Assembly: GCF_021601625.1 (NCBI RefSeq)
Contig: NZ_BQHR01000022.1
Span: forward strand, 29,242-93,241
Direction: 5' to 3'
Origin: Pseudomonas paraglycinae
GTDB lineage: Bacteria > Pseudomonadota > Gammaproteobacteria > Pseudomonadales > Pseudomonadaceae
Length of the DNA stretch: 64,000 nt
In this document: piece by piece, positions 1 through 9,128 of the stretch
How positions within the stretch are numbered: position 1 is the stretch's first letter
Layout: every line of letters starts with the position of its first letter
Made by a program: the position numbers and the translations under genes
The notes under the pieces: model-generated
What the model saw: the letters and a program-made list of their open reading frames with translations, nothing else
Told to the model about the DNA's origin: nothing
The model's database searches: none

Positions 1-2
1 AA

Positions 3-2219
3 AAAATACGATGTTTGGGACTTTATGAGAAAGGTCTCTTCATTGAAGCTCGTGAAGCGCTTCAGCAGCTTAAAAGCAATTTTAAAAACGACGATCAAAG
101 AGGTCTCACAATTAGTATTGCAATAGCCTCGGGTGATTGGGAGTCACTTCAGGTTACGGTGGAAGAAGAGTGGAGCGCGCGAGAAACCCGCTCAGCTATG
201 GACTTGATCCGTACGGCAAAGCTTGCTCAATTGATAGCTTCACCTCGGCTAAAAGAACTGGTGTTCGAGGCTGCACGAAAGGGCGAGAATGATCCAAAAA
301 TACTAATTGCTTGTTATGGGATTTCCACTGAGTGTGGCTGGGAAGATGGAGATTCAGCTTTTGGATGGATGCAGGCTGCGAGTGAGTTATCGAGTACAGA
401 AGGCCCGGTGCTTACAATGTCGCTTCAGGAAATAATGGACAGGCAACCGGGTTGGGAGGAGCAGACTAGACAAGCGTACAAGAAAATGGTTGAAGGAGAT
501 TTGCCAATATTTGTAGCTGCTAAGCTCCATAATAAGAATCTCCTGAATTTCTATCTTGCTCCCGCCCTTAACAACTTGCAGCAAATTGATGCAAGGAAAC
601 GAACCGTAATATATTCATTTTCGGGCTTCAGACCCTTAGTGAAAGCGAGTCCTGATCGGATCGCTTTAGATGTAACCGCTCTGTTGACTCTTGAGTTAGT
701 TGGAGTGCTGGATTTAGTCTTTCACTCTTTCAGTTGTATTGTGATAGTTCATGGGACACTAAAATGGCTATTCGATGAAAAAAATAGCTTGTCGTTTCAT
801 CAGCCAAGTAAAGTCCGAGAGGCACACGAACTTAGACAGTTGATGGCTGCTGGTTCCCTTAGACCTTTTGAAACTACGATGAAAGCTGCTGTTGCAATCT
901 CATCTGAAGTTGGAGAGGGTTTAGCGACTATGTTAGCTGCTGCAATTGCACCGACAGAGAATGGAACTCCACAACGTGTAGTGATCCATCCCGGCCCTGT
1001 ACATCGGATCGGCAGTCTTTTGCTGGAAGTCGCAGACCTATCGACTTACTCTGCTTGCATATGTAACTGCCAAGCGGTTATCGACAAATTAGTAGAGCGT
1101 GGAGTGTTAACATCTATAGAGGCTCAAGTTTCAAAAGAGTTTCTCTCTTCACGAGAGCAGTTATGGCCTCAGGCGCCTCAGATAGATGATGCTGCGCATT
1201 TGTATCTGGATGATCTTGCAGTTTCCTACTTTCAACACCTGAAATTGCTGCCGAAACTCTCCAGGTCCGGCTTGACCGTTTTCGTTTCGTCGCGTGAGGT
1301 TTCAGAATCTGACGAACTTATTAGCTATGAAAAGCAGTCGTTGGCCTCGAGTGCCGTGCTTGAAAATCTCAGATTAAGACTTAGGGATGGAATTTCCTCT
1401 GGGAAGATACAGGTTGGCCCGCTTACTCGTGGATCTGAAGACGAAAGTGATAACTCCATGCGTGATCATCCTTGTCTGGATGCACTGAAGTTGACGAGCC
1501 TCGCAGATGCGATCGTATCTGATGATAGATATATTAATAAATTCCTTGTATTTGGGGAGGGGGACGACTCACGTCAGGTTTTAACGACAGTCGATATACT
1601 GCACATTCTTTCACTGCGAGCGTTGCTGACAGATGTTCAAGTTTCGGAGCTGAAGACTCAGATGCGCAGGATGGGAATGTCACTAGTTTCAGTAGATTCA
1701 TTCGAACTTCATCATCATTTACTCCAATCAAAAATAGTCGACGGCAGAATAGTAGAGAATGCAGGCTTAATAGCTATCAGGGAAGCGGTGCACAGGATTG
1801 CAATGTCGGATTCTTTACAGCTGCCAAAAGAATTTCCGTGGTTATTCGCTATCTTCCAAGAAAGTTATGCTGTGATGAAGTCACTCTGGTTTGAGGGTTG
1901 TGATTTGAATGTATCCATACCTCGCTCAAATTGGCTTTTTGGGTTATTAGATATAAGGAAGTGGGCTCATCGTTTTTCGGCTGCGGGCCTGGATGTAGAT
2001 GCTCAATTTGAAGCGCAGCTAATGGCTCTTATGGTTCTCCCAAATCAAGAGTCTCCTACCGTTCGTAAAAATTACTCCGATTGGATGGAGAAAATTATAC
2101 TGGGACGGCTAAGAGAGGAAGGTTCTCCGATTTTTAGCAGTTTATTAGAGCAGGCGACTAAGGTCATTGAGGATGTACTCAGCAAACATCTTGATAAAGA
2201 GGTGGGCGATGAACACTGA
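3..2219 (+). CDS. PIN-domain protein, probably C-terminal part of a TPR-GreABC-PIN type conflict protein (5' truncated by window edge)
   Basis: The frame is open to the first base of the window, so the true start lies upstream. The visible part is 734 or more residues. The N-terminal stretch looks helical and repeat-like (TPR-like). From about residue 215 (ALDVTALLTLELVGVLDL) to about residue 510 (ADAIVSDDRYINKF), counted from the first possible start at 15, it resembles the PIN domain of the TPR-GreAB-C-PIN family, with acidic residues at both ends as expected for a PIN nuclease. That family is known as a predicted conflict/defence protein; the assignment is from memory of the pattern, without a search. 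The stop overlaps the next gene, so the two are probably translationally coupled. Base composition is clearly richer in A+T than the core genes, consistent with acquired cargo. Confidence 0.55.
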   Translation, partial: KIRCLGLYEKGLFIEAREALQQLKSNFKNDDQRGLTISIAIASGDWESLQVTVEEEWSARETRSAMDLIRTAKLAQLIASPRLKELVFEAARKGENDPKILIACYGISTECGWEDGDSAFGWMQAASELSSTEGPVLTMSLQEIMDRQPGWEEQTRQAYKKMVEGDLPIFVAAKLHNKNLLNFYLAPALNNLQQIDARKRTVIYSFSGFRPLVKASPDRIALDVTALLTLELVGVLDLVFHSFSCIVIVHGTLKWLFDEKNSLSFHQPSKVREAHELRQLMAAGSLRPFETTMKAAVAISSEVGEGLATMLAAAIAPTENGTPQRVVIHPGPVHRIGSLLLEVADLSTYSACICNCQAVIDKLVERGVLTSIEAQVSKEFLSSREQLWPQAPQIDDAAHLYLDDLAVSYFQHLKLLPKLSRSGLTVFVSSREVSESDELISYEKQSLASSAVLENLRLRLRDGISSGKIQVGPLTRGSEDESDNSMRDHPCLDALKLTSLADAIVSDDRYINKFLVFGEGDDSRQVLTTVDILHILSLRALLTDVQVSELKTQMRRMGMSLVSVDSFELHHHLLQSKIVDGRIVENAGLIAIREAVHRIAMSDSLQLPKEFPWLFAIFQESYAVMKSLWFEGCDLNVSIPRSNWLFGLLDIRKWAHRFSAAGLDVDAQFEAQLMALMVLPNQESPTVRKNYSDWMEKIILGRLREEGSPIFSSLLEQATKVIEDVLSKHLDKEVGDEH

Positions 2220-4122
2220 CAATGCCTCGTTGATGCTTGAAGTGGCGTTGAGCCTGTTTCCCGAGATTATCAGTAATTCCCTTTTAGACGATCCATCGTT
2301 TATTCAGCGGTTTGGTGTCGAAACTACCTCTCGTATCACGTTTGGCGATTCTGCGGTTTCATTTGATAGTAAAAATTTGTTTGACGCTGTTTCCATAATT
2401 TTGTCGACTCCTGGTTCTAAGTCGACGGCGAAGGACGTGGACGGTGACGAGTGGGAACTTAGTGTTGAATCTGATAGTGGCGGTAAGTTTACTTTGCTAG
2501 CTTGTGGCGAAAGAAGGGCTAAGCTCCCTTACTTTTGGCCACTGTCACCTTGCGCTGATATTCGAGTTTCTCAGTTTGACAAAGAAGCTGAGTTAAATAA
2601 TTTTAATGGCACAGTGTTTGAGGGTTGGAGAAACAAGCTATCTGCTGCACCTTTAAGCACAAGTAGTATTGATGATCTATGGAAAGATCTTTCATTGACT
2701 CCGACGCGATTTGCGGAGTCCTTAGCCGTGAAGTTGCACAGTGAAGATTGCAGTATTTTGGACCTTGTTCCTCGTGAGATTGAATATTATGAGGCGTTAG
2801 TGGGGCCGCTGGGGCAAGTCGATAGTCTTTCTAATTACATTCAAGAGACAAACGTTTTTGTGTCCCAGCTTATGGGTTGGAATCATGTGAAGGGATTGAA
2901 ATGTGCACTGCTCCTTTCTAGTCATTCACAGCTCATTTCTGATATTGATTTGAGCACGTTCAGTGCAGAGAATTTTTGTTCTGTGTTGGAGTATGTTAGG
3001 AGCGAAGGGGATGTCTTTTCAAAGGTTGGGATACTAGAGTTAGGTTTCGAGAAAGTCAAAGAGTGGCCGCAAATACAGACCTGTTTATTGGCGCTAATCT
3101 CCGATTTAATTCATGACAGTCCGCTCGAGCAGGGCGGAAGATTTTCGTTCATTTCGTCTCTTGTGGTTTTGGTGATAGGTGAGTTGTCTAGGATTAAAAT
3201 CTTTAAGGATAAACCCCCCTTTTGGGTGCGTCTGGCCGCTATAGCCCATGCATCCAGTATTGAAAGAGTTTATTTGGCTAGCGGTGGCATGCCAGTGAAA
3301 TTCAAAACCTGGGTGTATGAAAATAGGGGTTTGGATTTTTTTATGAGATCACTTTTGGATATGAGATTGGAACCACGGTGGCAGCCGGAATTTGTGTCGC
3401 CAGCGCAGTTGAAATTTGAAATGTTATGCAGGGTCGCAAATGCGTTGAAAAAAAGTTACGAGCATCTCACGTTACCAGAGTTTTCGGATTTGTTAGAGGT
3501 CGATGCTAGAGGGGCCAGTAAACTGCTGAAATTTCCTGAATCCTTTCTCCCAGGTCCTCTTGAAGGCGGACTTGCATCCTCACTTCCCATGCCGGAGGAG
3601 GTTTTGAGGAATTTGGAAAACCAGCTGACATCTGACAGCGTCAACGTAGATTCTTTCAATTCATTAGTTAATAGTTCGCTGATTTTTAATATTACAATGG
3701 ATCATGCACGTCTCGCTGCTAGCGCACTTAGAAAAGTAAAATATCAACTTGAGCAGTCTAAGGGGGGCAGTAATTTCTTCGCGTTGATAAGCGGTTTGGC
3801 TACCGTTGCTGCTGTGACTAGAAGTAAAGAGCTGGCCGATGAGGTTAGGGTATTGAGTCGTGTGACAAGAAGACGGGAAGATACAACTCTATCGGGAACG
3901 GATGAGCTTAGGATAGCTCTTATTTCTGCCGCATCGATTCAGGACTTTCAGCAGTGGTCCGATTTTTTTGGTGATTGGTTAACAGAGATTGCATATGAAG
4001 TAGAGGCAGGCGAGCAATCCGTGCTTTTATTAAATAGTCTGAAAGCCATCGTTGAACTTGAGCCGGATCTTTTAAGTGCGTGTTCTAAAGCTGAATCTTC
4101 GCTGGTTCTGAGTGCTCATTGA
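2209..4122 (+). CDS. Uncharacterised protein, partner of the upstream PIN gene
   Basis: A 637-residue protein of no recognised family. The ATG at 2209 is preferred because GAGGTGGG lies just upstream and it overlaps the stop of the PIN gene by 11 bases; an upstream in-frame start at 2167 has no such support. No signal peptide or clear membrane segment is seen, and the protein looks largely alpha-helical and soluble. The overlap says the two products are made together and probably act together. Composition is A+T rich like the gene before it, unlike the core genes after 15 kb. It could be the sensor or scaffold of a two-gene conflict system; this is inference from position only. Confidence 0.7.
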   Translation: MNTDNASLMLEVALSLFPEIISNSLLDDPSFIQRFGVETTSRITFGDSAVSFDSKNLFDAVSIILSTPGSKSTAKDVDGDEWELSVESDSGGKFTLLACGERRAKLPYFWPLSPCADIRVSQFDKEAELNNFNGTVFEGWRNKLSAAPLSTSSIDDLWKDLSLTPTRFAESLAVKLHSEDCSILDLVPREIEYYEALVGPLGQVDSLSNYIQETNVFVSQLMGWNHVKGLKCALLLSSHSQLISDIDLSTFSAENFCSVLEYVRSEGDVFSKVGILELGFEKVKEWPQIQTCLLALISDLIHDSPLEQGGRFSFISSLVVLVIGELSRIKIFKDKPPFWVRLAAIAHASSIERVYLASGGMPVKFKTWVYENRGLDFFMRSLLDMRLEPRWQPEFVSPAQLKFEMLCRVANALKKSYEHLTLPEFSDLLEVDARGASKLLKFPESFLPGPLEGGLASSLPMPEEVLRNLENQLTSDSVNVDSFNSLVNSSLIFNITMDHARLAASALRKVKYQLEQSKGGSNFFALISGLATVAAVTRSKELADEVRVLSRVTRRREDTTLSGTDELRIALISAASIQDFQQWSDFFGDWLTEIAYEVEAGEQSVLLLNSLKAIVELEPDLLSACSKAESSLVLSAH

Positions 4123-4582
4123 CTTCTGAGGGATTATCGTCAACTAATATTTTGGATGTGCAGTAATAAGACGGACATCCAGCGTTGTACTTCAGCTAGA
4201 GAGAATCTGCGAGTCTGATAACCCGTATAGGGGGGGCCCCTTAGGGAGGACCCGTAAAATCTGACCGTACGACTCCTTCGCCTGAGAGGAGTCGGACACA
4301 TCAGATCGGCGGGTCTGGAGCGATCTGTCGCGTCCGTTCGCGCTGAAGGTTCACGCCGTGAAAAGGGGCGAGGGGCTAATCCATAGGTAGCGAAAACGCG
4401 GTGTTCCATGTGTTCCATGTGTTCCAGAAACGCTAGACGCCAAGTAAATAAAGGCTTTCAGAGGTGGAACACCAAATGCGATAAACCGGAACACCAGTTA
4501 CGCGGAACACGTTTGGTGTTCCGCGAGTGATGTTCCGGTTTAGGGGGAGGAGCGTCACGACTGATAGTCGCGACGCGGGCAA
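4123..4582. other. Non-coding region with hairpins and the left iteron cluster
   Basis: This gap of 460 bases between convergent genes holds no supported gene. Its left half has inverted repeats: CGACTCCT (4270-4277) with AGGAGTCG (4287-4294), and AGATCG (4303-4308) with CGATCT (4321-4326). Its right half carries the GGAACAC/GTGTTCC repeats described separately. A possible 92-codon minus-strand frame here is arginine and proline rich and is not believed. Confidence 0.6.
4401..4542. repeat. Iteron cluster 1 (GTGTTCC/GGAACAC), candidate replication origin
   Basis: Seven exact copies of GTGTTCC or its complement are present: 4401, 4410 and 4419 as direct repeats with a 9-base period, then GGAACAC at 4466, 4488 and 4504, and GTGTTCC at 4516, plus a one-mismatch copy at 4530. 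The last copies form nested dyads: CGCGGAACAC (4501-4510) with GTGTTCCGCG (4516-4525), inside TAAACCGGAACA (4482-4493) with TGTTCCGGTTTA (4531-4542). Repeats of this kind are typical binding sites for replication initiators. The same 7-mer recurs near the integrase. The origin function is inferred. Confidence 0.6.
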
Positions 4583-5437
4583 TCAGGCGGCGATCAGTTG
4601 CTCAATGGAGATTGCACCTGCCTTCTCAGTGACCGTATCTACATTGATTGAGCTCGGTCCGAACGGTACATGCAATGGCACGTAGAGGTCAGTCAGGGAG
4701 CTCGAACGCCCCATCGCCTTTTCCGTCGCGTGCAGGTGCGCTGCGATGGCGGCGAAGTCCTGAGCTGCCTTGTCTAGGCGGTCGGCCCACATGAACCGTG
4801 CTGCACGTAGCTGCTGGTGTCGCAGATCTTTCAAGGTCTGGTTACTCTCTGCAATGGATGCTTCGAGCTTCTCCACTTCATCTTTCAAAGCTTGCGTTGC
4901 AGATGCAATGCCCCGCTTGTCACGGGTTGCCTCAGCAAGCGCCTCTGAGGCTTGTCTGAGCGCCTTTTCCGCTCGTTGTTCTTCCGCGTCATCCCCATCG
5001 CTCAACGCTACGGAGTAGCTCGCTGCCGCTTGTTTTTCGATGTATTGAGCCTTTTCAATTTCAGTACGTTTCTCTTCTTCCAGTCTTTCGAGTTTGCTCG
5101 AAAGCTTGGCGCGTTTGTCTTGCTGCTTTCGCAGATCGTTCTGCACCTGGCTGATTTCTTTCTGTGCCTTTTTAATGTTGCTACCGGCAGATCGAATTCC
5201 GTCTTCCCAATCGACCAACGTTTGCAGCCGTCTGATCTCGGAAGCATGGCGAGCTATTTCGGATTTCGCGTTGCTGAGAGCATTGATCACGTCATGTGGG
5301 TATGGCGCTCGATTGTGGCGCGTATGTGCATAGAAGCTCTTTGCTTCCTTGGCCGCTGTAGTGAGTTTCGGCAGCTGCTTTTCGAGTTGTTCCATCTCGA
5401 TTTGGTGTTGCTTGATTTGCTTTTGGTAGTCGCTCAT
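4583..5437 (-). CDS. Predicted coiled-coil protein of the mobile element
   Basis: A 284-residue protein with long heptad-like charged stretches over about residues 1-220 (for example MEQLEKQLPKLTTAAKEAK and LEEEKRTEIEKAQYIEKQAA), rich in Lys, Glu, Ala and Gln. It has no signal peptide and no known catalytic motif. It lies between the left iteron cluster and the replication protein gene and points the same way as the latter, 97 bases after its stop, so it may be the last gene of that operon. I do not recognise a family. A structural or partition/replication accessory role would fit, but this is a guess from position and shape. Confidence 0.65.
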   Translation of the reverse strand: MSDYQKQIKQHQIEMEQLEKQLPKLTTAAKEAKSFYAHTRHNRAPYPHDVINALSNAKSEIARHASEIRRLQTLVDWEDGIRSAGSNIKKAQKEISQVQNDLRKQQDKRAKLSSKLERLEEEKRTEIEKAQYIEKQAAASYSVALSDGDDAEEQRAEKALRQASEALAEATRDKRGIASATQALKDEVEKLEASIAESNQTLKDLRHQQLRAARFMWADRLDKAAQDFAAIAAHLHATEKAMGRSSSLTDLYVPLHVPFGPSSINVDTVTEKAGAISIEQLIAA

Positions 5438-5534
5438 TAGAAGTCTTCCATTTCAGATTTTGATATTCGTTCGATTGGATTCCGGGCAGGCCAGACCCGA
5501 AGCGGCCGGCAGCTCTCCTCGATCCAGCAATACT

Positions 5535-8420
5535 TCACGCGGCTTCGGTTTCAGAGGAGAGGAGCGCGTTGGCATGCACCACGTACGCTCTCGTTTTGGC
5601 GAGCCCCGGGAGTCGCACCGATTGCGCAGCACGTCCTTCTGCACTTGCTTCCAGAATCCCGCGCTCGATCAGTTCCCGGTTGACCAAGGTGAGGCTCATG
5701 CCTTTGAACACTTCGGCCCTCCACGCGGTGGGCAGGAAGTAGTAGGTGACTAGCGTGTAAACGCCGTCGCCCATACCGTGTTCAACTGTGCGCCGGAAGC
5801 CGAGTCGGTCGGTGGTCCGTGGTGCGTGATCGTCGGTTTTGGCGGCAAGACCGTCCCAGCGGGTGAAGCGGCTTTCACCGAATCGCTCGATGACTTGCTG
5901 CAATCGACTCACGATGGCGTCACCTTCCATGTTCCCGGCGCCACCGCGTTCCTCGAGCCAAGCATTCAGGCAAACTTGCGCCGCTGTGGTCGCGGTGCCC
6001 TCCGGCCAGCCTGTTACACCGAGCGCCGTCGCGAGTTCACCTGCGGCAGCGGCAAGACCAAAGCGAGCAGCGGCACGATGCGCTTGACCGCTGGCGGAAG
6101 CAGGAAGAGCCTTGGCGATGAAGCGCTCCACCGTGCGCCCCAGCATGGCTGTCCAGCCGAGCATTTCACCGGGCTTGCACAGCGCTGACAGGAACGCGGT
6201 AAGCGGTGTACCGTAGTATTTGCCCACTCGTGCTTTGAGTGCGTCCGACAGGGCGGCGGCGTCTTCGAACCCGTTCAGCACGTCGAACATGCCCAGCCCT
6301 TTGCTCGCATCCGCAGGCACCGCCAGCATGCGGATTTCCATCCCTGCCTTTAGCTCTTTGTTCGCATCGGCCATGTGCTGCGCCAGTGTCTTTTCGCCGG
6401 TCGAGAGAAATAGCAAGCGCCACTCTTGCACCTGACGGCCTGCTTGCCCTCGATCATTGGCGCGCGCTTTACCCGTGCCGTTGCCGAGCATGTACACCGT
6501 TTCACCGATAATGCGCGGATCGCACATACCGATTTCGTCGAGTACCAGAACGCCGTCCGAATGCGCGGCGGCAATCGACTCCAATGCGTTATCCGTCGAG
6601 CGCCAGGACCGGACCAGTCGCGGTCCGCCATAGACCGAGGCGGCAACTTGCAGGTGTGTCGTCTTACCGCCGGAGCTGTCTCCGTATAGATGAAAGCCAC
6701 CTGATTCATGCCCCAGCAAATGCAAAAGCGGTCCGGCAAAGGCCACGCTGGCGACAAACGCCAAGCGGTGATTCCCAACGCAAAGCGCGCCGATCTGCTG
6801 TTGCCATTGCTCCAATGTGCCGGCCTCGCTTATGGGAGGAAGCTGCGCGCCGGAATCACAAAAGAACAGATGCTCATGGCTGTTGCCGATCTGCTGATCA
6901 GGCAGCAGGTATGCAGGTCCATGCCATCCAAGGCGAGTGACCAAGCGTGCCCGCTCGTTGCTGTCGAACCCTTGCAGGTAACTTTGAAGATCGTTGCGCG
7001 CATTGCGACCGGAGCGCGTTCCAGGCAAGCGCAATCCCATATCCACCAGCGGCCCTAATACGTCTTTGCCGAAGTCGCCGGTCATGTTGCGAGCAGGAAT
7101 GTTCCAACGTTTTTTAGCGCCGTCCGGGTCGTCGAACTCAACCAGCAGACCCCAGTTGTGGCCCTTGTCGTCCCGAGTACGGGCGAGGATCTCCAAGGAG
7201 GAGCACACAGGCCGTGACTCACCATCATCGCCGGTATAGAACACACCTTCGGGGGCCAATCGAAAACCACCGGGTAGCAAATCGGTTTTCGATTTTGCCG
7301 GTTGTTTGACTGCTGCTTTTGGCTCTGCAGGCTCGTCGGATTGCTCGTGGGCGAGTGAGACGAAAAACTCACCGCTGCGCTCTAGCTCGGCGACGTGTGC
7401 TGCCGTCCAACCTTTACCCAGCGCGTCGGCGGCATCGTCCCCGTCGTCCCACTTGCCACCTTTGGCAAACGCTGCTCGATCATCCTTCAAAGTGGGCTTG
7501 CGTTTAAACACATTGAGCGCGACAAACCGGACCGATTCGGCGCCGATCTCGTGCAGTTTTTTGGCGACTTCTTCCATGCACGACTTGCCGCTGCTGTCGT
7601 TGTCCGGCCAAAGCACAACCGAGCGCCCCTTGAGCGGTGTCAGATCGGCCTTGTGCCAAGAGTTGGACCCGTTCGGCCAGGACGTTGCCACGTAGTCTGG
7701 CATCAGTTCGCCCGCCGCGTCGGCGGCTTTTTCGCCTTCGCACAACACGACAGGTACGGCATCGCGCAGTGCCAATTCTTCTAGGCGCAGGAGCGGACGC
7801 GGGTCAGGCAATCCCTGCCAGCGCCATTGCGTGGTTTCGCTGTTGGAGCGCTGGCACCAAGTCAGTGGTGCGAAGACTTTTTTGGGCTTGCCGTCTTCAT
7901 CTGGACCGAGATCAAAGCGGTAAAGAGCCATGAGTGGCTGACCGGTAGCGTCACGGTAGATCCAGACTTTCGAAGGGGCGCCGTGTTCTCGATGGCGGAC
8001 CGGGCAACGTTTCATAGCGTCGGCCGGGATCGGCTGTATAGCGGTCCATGTTGGCGCTTTGGTTTTGCCTTGAGCGATAGCTGATTGCGCTGCACCGACA
8101 CTTACGCTCAGCAGTTCGGTTAGCTTCGCGCACGCCTCGACATCGGTGCCGCCGTCCAAGTAGCGGACTAAATCAATCAGGTCGCCACCCTTGTCTCCAG
8201 TAGCGAAGTCAGCCCAAGTGCCTTTGTTCAAATTAATCTTGAGCGAGCCGGCGCGCTTGTCAATGCGAGTCGGATTGGGAGCGGTGTATTCCTTGCCACC
8301 GTCCACACGCTTTCCGTTGGGCAACCAGTACGCGAGGACACGTTCAATGTCCTTCAGCGAGGCGGCTTTTATGTCGGCGAAGCTCGGACGCTTCACTTTA
8401 CTGTTCTGGCGCTGGCTCAT
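5535..8420 (-). CDS. Toprim and DUF927 replication protein (P4 alpha-like primase/helicase)
   Basis: A 961-residue putative replication protein of the mobile element. The N-terminal part (about 35-90) resembles the zinc-finger region of phage primases (KGTWADFATGDKGGDLIDLV) but lacks the usual paired cysteines. A Toprim domain follows at about 222-300, with CEGEKAAD around E228/E230 and the acidic motif WPDNDSSG around D273/D275. A DUF927-type helicase domain covers about 385-780, with Walker A GDSSGGKT at 580-587 and Walker B VLVLDE at 624-629. The C-terminal part could bind DNA. This order recalls P4 alpha, which primes and unwinds at ori/crr. Its ATG overlaps the stop of the previous gene (ATGA), as do the three starts upstream of it, so the operon is translationally coupled. 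Activity on the flanking iterons is inferred. Confidence 0.88.
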   Translation of the reverse strand: MSQRQNSKVKRPSFADIKAASLKDIERVLAYWLPNGKRVDGGKEYTAPNPTRIDKRAGSLKINLNKGTWADFATGDKGGDLIDLVRYLDGGTDVEACAKLTELLSVSVGAAQSAIAQGKTKAPTWTAIQPIPADAMKRCPVRHREHGAPSKVWIYRDATGQPLMALYRFDLGPDEDGKPKKVFAPLTWCQRSNSETTQWRWQGLPDPRPLLRLEELALRDAVPVVLCEGEKAADAAGELMPDYVATSWPNGSNSWHKADLTPLKGRSVVLWPDNDSSGKSCMEEVAKKLHEIGAESVRFVALNVFKRKPTLKDDRAAFAKGGKWDDGDDAADALGKGWTAAHVAELERSGEFFVSLAHEQSDEPAEPKAAVKQPAKSKTDLLPGGFRLAPEGVFYTGDDGESRPVCSSLEILARTRDDKGHNWGLLVEFDDPDGAKKRWNIPARNMTGDFGKDVLGPLVDMGLRLPGTRSGRNARNDLQSYLQGFDSNERARLVTRLGWHGPAYLLPDQQIGNSHEHLFFCDSGAQLPPISEAGTLEQWQQQIGALCVGNHRLAFVASVAFAGPLLHLLGHESGGFHLYGDSSGGKTTHLQVAASVYGGPRLVRSWRSTDNALESIAAAHSDGVLVLDEIGMCDPRIIGETVYMLGNGTGKARANDRGQAGRQVQEWRLLFLSTGEKTLAQHMADANKELKAGMEIRMLAVPADASKGLGMFDVLNGFEDAAALSDALKARVGKYYGTPLTAFLSALCKPGEMLGWTAMLGRTVERFIAKALPASASGQAHRAAARFGLAAAAGELATALGVTGWPEGTATTAAQVCLNAWLEERGGAGNMEGDAIVSRLQQVIERFGESRFTRWDGLAAKTDDHAPRTTDRLGFRRTVEHGMGDGVYTLVTYYFLPTAWRAEVFKGMSLTLVNRELIERGILEASAEGRAAQSVRLPGLAKTRAYVVHANALLSSETEAA

Positions 8421-8689
8421 GTGTCGGCCCTCGACAGGAACAGCGTGTCAGTCACGTCATCGAGCAGTGCTTTTGCCATTTCACCCAAGTACAAGGCAGG
8501 CCAACTAAAGCGCTCGCCTTGATCGCTCATAGCTGCATCGCGACTGAGCTGGTTAACGTGCTCTTGGAGTTGGGAAGCGATCTCTAGCGCGTCTTCGACC
8601 GGAATGCCCGGGTTCACCCGGAATAGCTTCAAACCGCGGGCGTTTGCGAATGAAAAATCCGTACGGCCAATCGTGGTCAATGCGCTCAT
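8417..8689 (-). CDS. DUF3077-like small protein
   Basis: A 90-residue soluble protein. The segment FRVNPGIPVEDALEIASQLQEHVNQL is typical of the DUF3077 family, which is common in Pseudomonas and has no known function. Start and stop each overlap a neighbour by ATGA, placing it in the operon of the replication protein. Many Pseudomonas elements carry such genes next to replication or regulatory modules; its role is unknown. Confidence 0.75.
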   Translation of the reverse strand: MSALTTIGRTDFSFANARGLKLFRVNPGIPVEDALEIASQLQEHVNQLSRDAAMSDQGERFSWPALYLGEMAKALLDDVTDTLFLSRADT

Positions 8690-8967
8690 AGCGAACCGCC
8701 TTTCTGATCCGCTGGGACAGAAGTGTTATCGCCGTGCATGGCAAGGGTTTTGATCAGGCCAAGAGTGCCGCGAACATCCCAAATGACGGCGGCGATAACA
8801 CGGTTAGAGAGGCGCGACTCACCTTCAAAGTGGTCCTCGAGTAACGTCAGCACCGAGTCGGCGCGCTCAATCGCGCAGGCGATGGCGTCAATCGGTACAC
8901 CGGCCCCTACACGCTGGCTGACGCTGAGAATGTCTTCGGGCAGGGCAAAGCTCAGGGCGCTGTTCAT
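8686..8967 (-). CDS. Small hypothetical protein of the replication operon
   Basis: A 93-residue protein starting with MNSALSFALPEDILSVSQ. It contains a pattern similar to DUF3077 proteins (VPIDAIACAIERADSVLTLLEDHF) and may be a paralogue of the next gene. The ATG at 8967 is chosen because it overlaps the stop of the upstream 52-residue gene (ATGA). The frame is open further upstream to 9465, but that extension crosses a structured RNA region and is not believed. It is probably translated by coupling. Confidence 0.65.
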   Translation of the reverse strand: MNSALSFALPEDILSVSQRVGAGVPIDAIACAIERADSVLTLLEDHFEGESRLSNRVIAAVIWDVRGTLGLIKTLAMHGDNTSVPADQKGGSL

Positions 8968-9122
8968 TGGGCACCGCCTGCGGCTTCGAGAGCGCGAGCT
9001 TTGGCCATGTGGTCGTTGTAGCGGGCGAGACGTGTAGCAAGACTGGAGTTGGCGTGTAGAGCGGCGAGAGCCATTGCACGGTGTGCAGCGGCGCGAATTT
9101 TGGACGGATTGAGGGCGTGCAT
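8964..9122 (-). CDS. Small hypothetical protein, first gene of the replication operon
   Basis: A 52-residue basic, alanine-rich protein (starts MHALNPSKIRAAAHRAMALA). The start at 9122 is supported by AGGAGCT at 9129-9135 on the minus strand, spaced 6 to 7 bases from ATG. That ribosome-binding site is one arm of a 7-base-pair hairpin, so translation may be controlled. The stop overlaps the next ATG, and the following genes are coupled through it. No family is recognised. It could act mainly as a translated leader that opens the operon. Confidence 0.55.
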   Translation of the reverse strand: MHALNPSKIRAAAHRAMALAALHANSSLATRLARYNDHMAKARALEAAGGAQ

Positions 9123-9128
9123 AAGTGA

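Noticed and set aside
4140-4418. A 92-codon minus-strand frame before iteron cluster 1
   Set aside because: Arg/Pro-rich, no ribosome-binding site, crosses inverted repeats.
4401-4428. GTGTTCCAT triplet as a CRISPR-like array
   Set aside because: Unit is 9 bases with no spacers; the same 7-mer occurs inverted nearby, which fits binding sites.
4123-4582. Left attachment site of the element in this gap
   Set aside because: I looked for the tRNA-Leu 3' end (GGTGCCCCGAGGGAG and complement) and did not see it, so the element continues beyond the window.
4952-5440. A 162-codon plus-strand frame opposite the coiled-coil gene
   Set aside because: Shadow of the coiled-coil gene; rich in Phe and Leu from reading Lys/Glu codons on the other strand.
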